DNA of 64,000 nt, taken from Aschersonia sp. MBC 622 (taxonomy: Eukaryota; Ascomycota; Sordariomycetes; Hypocreales; Clavicipitaceae). Location of the stretch: positions 1 to 64,000 of the forward strand of contig JARJPL010000556.1 in assembly GCA_030782805.1 (NCBI GenBank), read 5' to 3'. Shown here in pieces: positions 58,971-64,000 of the stretch (positions within the stretch are counted from its first letter, which is position 1; the number at the start of each line of letters is the position of its first letter). The notes below the pieces were generated by a model. It was not told the DNA's origin and searched no databases. It saw nothing but the letters and a program-made list of their open reading frames with translations. A program made the translations under genes and the position numbers.

Positions 58971-61900
58971 GTCTGCCCCGTGTTATGTGTGTGGATTTTC
59001 TTCGGCCTTTTTAAAGTTGGAAACGATTCGCAGACGGAGGAAATGTGTCACACCGAAGAAACCCCCGCGTTATCGTGTGCGACGGAATTCGGGCCGGTGA
59101 AGAGCTTCAGAGTTTTGGTGGGGGAGGAAGGACTTCCGATGTCGTCGCGCCGGAAGGGGAGAGGGCAGTTTGTGGATTACCTCTTCTTCCGTTGGGGGGG
59201 GGGGCGGGGCCAGAAAGCGTATTGGCTCTTGATGTTGCGCAGACGAGGCACGAGAATTGTTTACGAGTGTCAAGGCAAAAAAAAAAAAAAAAAAAAAAGC
59301 CCCCCCTTCTGCAGGTTGCCTCGGTCGTGTAATGGGGAGGTTTTGGTGGCAAAAAAACAAGAAAGCTGTTCACGCGCGCTTGAGTGTGGGACGAGGCTTA
59401 ACGTCGCGAGGCCCGCTTGTTCGTTTGACCCGGAGATGACGGGATAGTTGATGGGCAATGCGGTCGATTGAACCAATTCGAATCCCTTGAATCGAAAAAA
59501 CGAATTCGACAAATCTTTGTATGTTGGGGAGAGCTTGGGCGAAGATGAAACTCGTTGAATGAGGAAGGGTGGAGGGATCTGGGCAAGAACCGATGACGAG
59601 TGTGGGTTTTTTGGCGTGGAGTAAAAAAAAACAAAGTTTGGTATTTTGGTGATGGTCGTTTTGCTTAAGCGCCGCTGCTGCCCGCAGAAACAACCCCCAC
59701 CTGCGGCTATATCGCGTGTACTCGAGGTAATTCGTTTCTATTAGAACAAAGTAGCCAATATGCATCTTATTCGGTATCAGGAATTTGGCGTCTCTTGCTG
59801 TGTCGTAGACTTGATTCAAATATATGATGCTTGGGGGTGCGTCTCTTTCAGAGGTAGCGCATCGCAGCAATGCAGCTTGGCAGGCCAGCGCGTCGAAATT
59901 GTCATTACTGGTATATGTGAATACTTTATTATGACAGAACATTTTATTTCCTGGCCGTGTTTCTTCTCTAATCCTGGTCACTCGGCGTTCAATTACTGGA
60001 GCTGTCTGATATACAAGGCCTGCGTTTGGTTCATCTCGGGTGCTCGGCAAGGTGGTTGGATATACATATAGGTTACGATTATCACTTTTGGGGTATTTCT
60101 TAAACATTTCGCTGATATGCACCTTTCTGTTTCGACGGTTCATGTCCCTTGGCACTCTTCCTCGCTCAACATGCTCAAGTACGTCACAAGGCTACACACG
60201 CAACTCGACGAACAGTGACTAACCATGCATTCAAACGAGACTTTAAACACCACTATTGCAGGCTCACAACATCTCGCATCCGCCGTCGACTCACTATCAT
60301 TCATATCCTCTGCTCTTATGCACCATTGACGTGAGTTTTGCGTCTACATCTTTACCGACGGGCAGCCTACCCTAGACCAACACATGTCAAATGCTACAAC
60401 ATGACCACCACCCACCACCACCACCATCACCATCACCACCTCTCGCGGTCTTGCGCATGACACATCGGCGCGGTCCGAGGTAAAAGTCGGTTCCCCCACC
60501 GCCGTTGTCGTCTTCTTTTTCTTCTTCCTGTTTCCATGACACACACACACACACACACACACACACCACACATGCACACCTACACACACTTTGGTGCGCG
60601 CGCCATTGCATAAACACGCCCCCTCCTTCCTCCTCCTTTTCAACTCGCGGCCCGTCCCGTTGGATACCGCGCCGGTATTCGCTTAGTTGCAGTGTTGCAA
60701 CAAGCCAGAAAAGAACGTTTTCTCCCTCTTTTCTAGACTGTCCAATAATAGAGCATGCAATTCATGACACCCCCATCCTCTTTGCTTCACCGACATTACT
60801 CCCTTCTCTTTTTACTTTTCTTTTTTTTTTAGTGTGCTGCCCAAAGACGAAGACCACGCGGGGTGTGCATATATATATATATATATGTATATACGTGTGT
60901 GTCACTGGTTGGCAAGTTGGGTAGTAGGATTACACGCAACAATCATGTCTTGTTTTATGACTCTCTTGGACAGGACTAGTGTAAGACTAAATGGGCAGGT
61001 AAACAAAAGCAAGTAAGCAACAAGATTGTGGCTTGTTTTTTTTTTTTTTTTTTGTGTTATTCAGAGTACACCGCATTGGGCAAAGAAAGCAAGCACCAAA
61101 GGGAAGAAGAAATGGAATCGACTTCCAGAATTACACCGAAAACTGCACGGCATCAGGCACAAACACCGCCTCTTGCAACGGCTTATCCGGCTGGCTTACC
61201 AGCTTATTCAAGGGGAAAACGGCATGTCGCAATGACTATAATCGAAGCCGCATCCTTTTCATGTTTCTTTTTTTTTTTTTTCTCTTTTTTTTTTATAATT
61301 TTTATATGCCGATGCATAAATGACAGATGCAGCTTTTGTACCTTCTTTTGCTTTCTTTTGACTCCTTCTCTTTCATGTCCGAGCCCGAGCGCTCCGCTAT
61401 GCAAGCAAGGGATGTTGGGTCTACTGTACCTTTCGGCGGTGAGCCCGTCACCGCGTATTTAGCTGTCCCGTCTGAGAAAAGAGAGGATTCCGTCATTCGT
61501 GCGACACATGTAACTACCGAAAAAGCCCCCCCAAAAAAATAAAATACAAAGAACAAAAGAGGAAAGAATAAAAAAGACGGCCCAGGAATTGGGCGGACGG
61601 ACAGGCGGGCTTTTCATCGGCATCCCCCGCACCAGCGACATGGCTCGACATTATCTGTCTGTATCAGTGCGGATCATCAGTCTGTTTATGCCTGCGCCCC
61701 GATTGTCTCGTCCTGTCAGTTTGCTTCTTTCCGCGGCCGAATCTGGCACAACCGTTGCTGTTTAAGTTGATCTTGTGTTAGAAAAAAAAGAAAAAAAAAG
61801 AATCACGTACTCTGTCGAGGCAGCGTGCCATCCATGCCGCTTCTTGACCGCTACAACTTACACCAACTTACACACACTTACACATAGGTATGTAAAGACA

Positions 61901-64000
61901 CATGCGCATTGGGCGTCAATAACCTTGGAGAAAAGACGGCCCTTTGACTCCGTACATGGATAGCCATAGCTCATCACCACCAAGCGTCCTGGCTTCGCGG
62001 CTGCTCTCCGACGCATGAGCCACGACTTTTTGAAAATCGCTCCTCAGCCATTGCGCTCGCTCCCCTTTCCCTGCTGTGGCTGATAAGCTCCAGTTCGACA
62101 ACAAAGCGTCATTGTTTACTTGTAACATGGCAACGAGCGGCGGCGAGCGGCAATTTCCCCCCAATCGATACCGCCAAGTTTGATACATCGGCTTCGGTAA
62201 GCAGAGCGAAAAACGCAAAAAGGTACGTAACACAACATGAGCGCCAAGCTTTGGGTTTATCATGCCCAAGACACACGACAAAGCAGGCCACAACGTCGGT
62301 CAGGCAGCCTCATATATGCCATCATCCCTGCCTCTCCACGCCCAAGAGATTCTTATAATTAGCACTAATAAGAAAACTTGTCCTGTTTATTAGTTAGTCA
62401 AGCGCCTTTCTGTCAGACACCACATTTCTCGTGCCAGCATCACTGCCTTTCTGCATGCTCTTCGCAAAGCTCATGCGCCATGACAGAACTAGGCTGACAG
62501 GGCTCGACAACGGCGTCGAAGCCACCATCTTCGCCCTCCTTGTCATGTGCCTGGGAGTGCCTCTATCAGCCAGCTTCTCCAACCCTCTGTTGGGCTGGAA
62601 TATAAACCAGATTCCTGGAACTTGTCTCCCAAGCCACCGTAGCATTTACTTTGTGCGGCCAGCCGGCGCTCCCATGACCAAGCTTTCGGGACCGCGCGCT
62701 GTAACCTCGCAATTCGTTGCAAAAAAGTGTGGCTGTCCTTGCTCCAGGCTAGATATGCATGTCCAACAGGGGACACATGTGTGCAGTGTCGTCAGTGCCA
62801 GCCTTTTTTGCCCTTCTTCAGCCACCCCTGTCAGTAATCTAAAAAAAAACCACATTATATCCTCACCATATTGCTGTCCGAAAAGCGTTTGATTGTCATC
62901 TTTTTCGCCATGTCGAGCGCCACCTCTCTCACAATCGTAGTCTGGGTTAGACGAAAGATTCAGGGCTGCCGGGGAAGCTCATCCTAGGGCCCGGAGCAGC
63001 GCCCTACCATTACCATATGCCACGACAGAACAAGCAACCCAAGATGGGGCATGCGCGGATGACGAGACTAGGAAAATGCCAAGTTTCGTGCAACCAACCA
63101 TCTCATCATCTTCTGAACCTTCTCCCTTCGCTACCGCTGGCGCCCCAACATCACCAATGTCGCCAGCGCTGCCCACACACATGTGTGAGACGGTTGAGCA
63201 CGATATATGGAAAAAGGGTCCAGCCGGAAAGCACGTCAGTCTTTTTGCCGCGGGTGCGCAGGTGCAGCATTTGCCATTGGATTTAGCTGTGGAGGAGAGA
63301 GACAAGAAGGTCAAGAGAGAAGGTTGAAGGTTGCATGAGAGACCAGCATTAGCTTTGCAGGGTTGCTGATCGACTCTGGGTTAGGGTTAGAGCAGAATCA
63401 GTCACCACGCCTTCATCTTCCTTTCGTTTCTGTTCTTTCAAGATTGCATGTGTGTCTTTCCTCTCGCTCGAGACGAGGTGGCATGTTTTTGTCTCGTCTC
63501 CCGGCGGTACATCATGTGCTTTAGTGAGCCAAGGGGCACTTGTCGCGCTGCCGGTGCGCCATGTGTTGCCTGTCACAACCACCTCGATAGATGATTGACT
63601 TTATTTCCACACCGGAGACAGCCTGCAGCCTCACGTGAAGAACTATTCTCTTCTCGACATGCCCAAACATTGGGTCGGTGATACTTGATCTCATGAGCAC
63701 GCTCCGTGCACCCCAAAGCCACTTACAAGGCTGCATGGGAAATAAGCCGAAATCGAATGTTTTAGACGTGCGAACCTTGGCCCAGGATAAGTAGGGCTCG
63801 GCAGGCCAATTCTCGCGCTTCTCTCTCTTGTGTTACAAAGGCCAGCAAAGCAGCCCACACGCACCCTGGTTAGCCTCCATACGGCGGGACTGGATCGTTC
63901 CAGAAGTTCAATGCGTTGTATCCCTCGTAACAACTTGCCCATGGGGAAGGAAAAAACCCGAGACATGCATGGGAGTAGCACGGCAGACGATATTGGTTCG
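58971..64000. other. Gene-poor 5-kb region rich in simple sequence
   Basis: I find no supported gene. Simple-sequence tracts include 22 A at 59277-59298, a G-run near 59194-59207, a CA repeat at 60537-60567, a TA stretch at about 60870-60887, 18 T at 61036-61053 and T-runs at 61267-61295. Pyrimidine-rich stretches on the plus strand (60490-60840, 61240-61380) resemble transcript leaders. A minus-strand frame at 59370-60146 is discussed in the findings. The region could be the long 5' flank of a gene beyond 64000. Confidence 0.5.
60537..60567. repeat. CA dinucleotide microsatellite
   Basis: An uninterrupted ACAC tract of about 28 bases on the plus strand, flanked by a CACCACCAC/ATCACC-rich stretch at about 60398-60440. 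Confidence 0.9.

Noticed and set aside
60149..60334. Possible short spliced gene around ATGCTCAAGTACGT
   Set aside because: Donor- and acceptor-like words occur, but the joined frame has no recognisable sequence and the downstream continuation runs into microsatellite.
63378..63392. Two telomere-like TTAGGG units
   Set aside because: Just two copies; too few for a telomere or an interstitial telomeric array.

Overview
The window looks like nuclear chromosomal DNA of a filamentous ascomycete, most likely a sordariomycete and plausibly a hypocrealean. The grounds are GT-AG introns of about 50-75 bases with CTAAC-type branch points, exons rich in G/C at third positions, pyrimidine-rich leaders, scattered CCTACCTA motifs and ascomycete-type proteins. 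The order is an inference; no marker was aligned. Gene models were spliced by hand from the sequence, so exon ends are predictions.

Left part (1-24 kb). A gene-poor start is followed by a TORC2 subunit of the Sin1/Avo1 type and an NFKBIL1-like RS-rich protein (both minus). Then come a ZIP9/Atx2-type metal transporter, an F-box/WD40 receptor of the Cdc4/FBXW7 type, pyruvate dehydrogenase E1 alpha and DNA ligase I (all plus). A CLC chloride transporter (minus) converges on the ligase.

Middle part (24-41.7 kb). Neurochondrin-like protein (plus), the V-ATPase assembly factor Vma22/CCDC115 and a vesicular-amine-transporter-like MFS protein (both minus), the GTPase Cdc42, a secreted agmatinase and cytosolic asparaginyl-tRNA synthetase (all plus), then a secreted GH31 alpha-glucosidase (minus).

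Right part (41.7-64 kb). A 901-residue disordered protein with a 37-residue tandem repeat, a GT17 glycosyltransferase and the Elongator partner Kti12 (all plus), an orthodox aquaporin (minus), Cdc48/p97 (plus) and a small unrecognised protein (minus). The last 5 kb holds no gene I can support and is full of homopolymers and microsatellites.

Most genes are unrelated housekeeping loci. I see no secondary-metabolite cluster, transposon, CRISPR array, rRNA or confident tRNA, and no multi-gene system that looks new. The best leads are small: a run of consecutive hairpins with one compensated stem upstream of the aquaporin, a glutamine at the proton-glutamate position of the CLC protein, a long acid-free mitochondrial-type leader on DNA ligase I, and a frameshifted gene relic near 47.5 kb.
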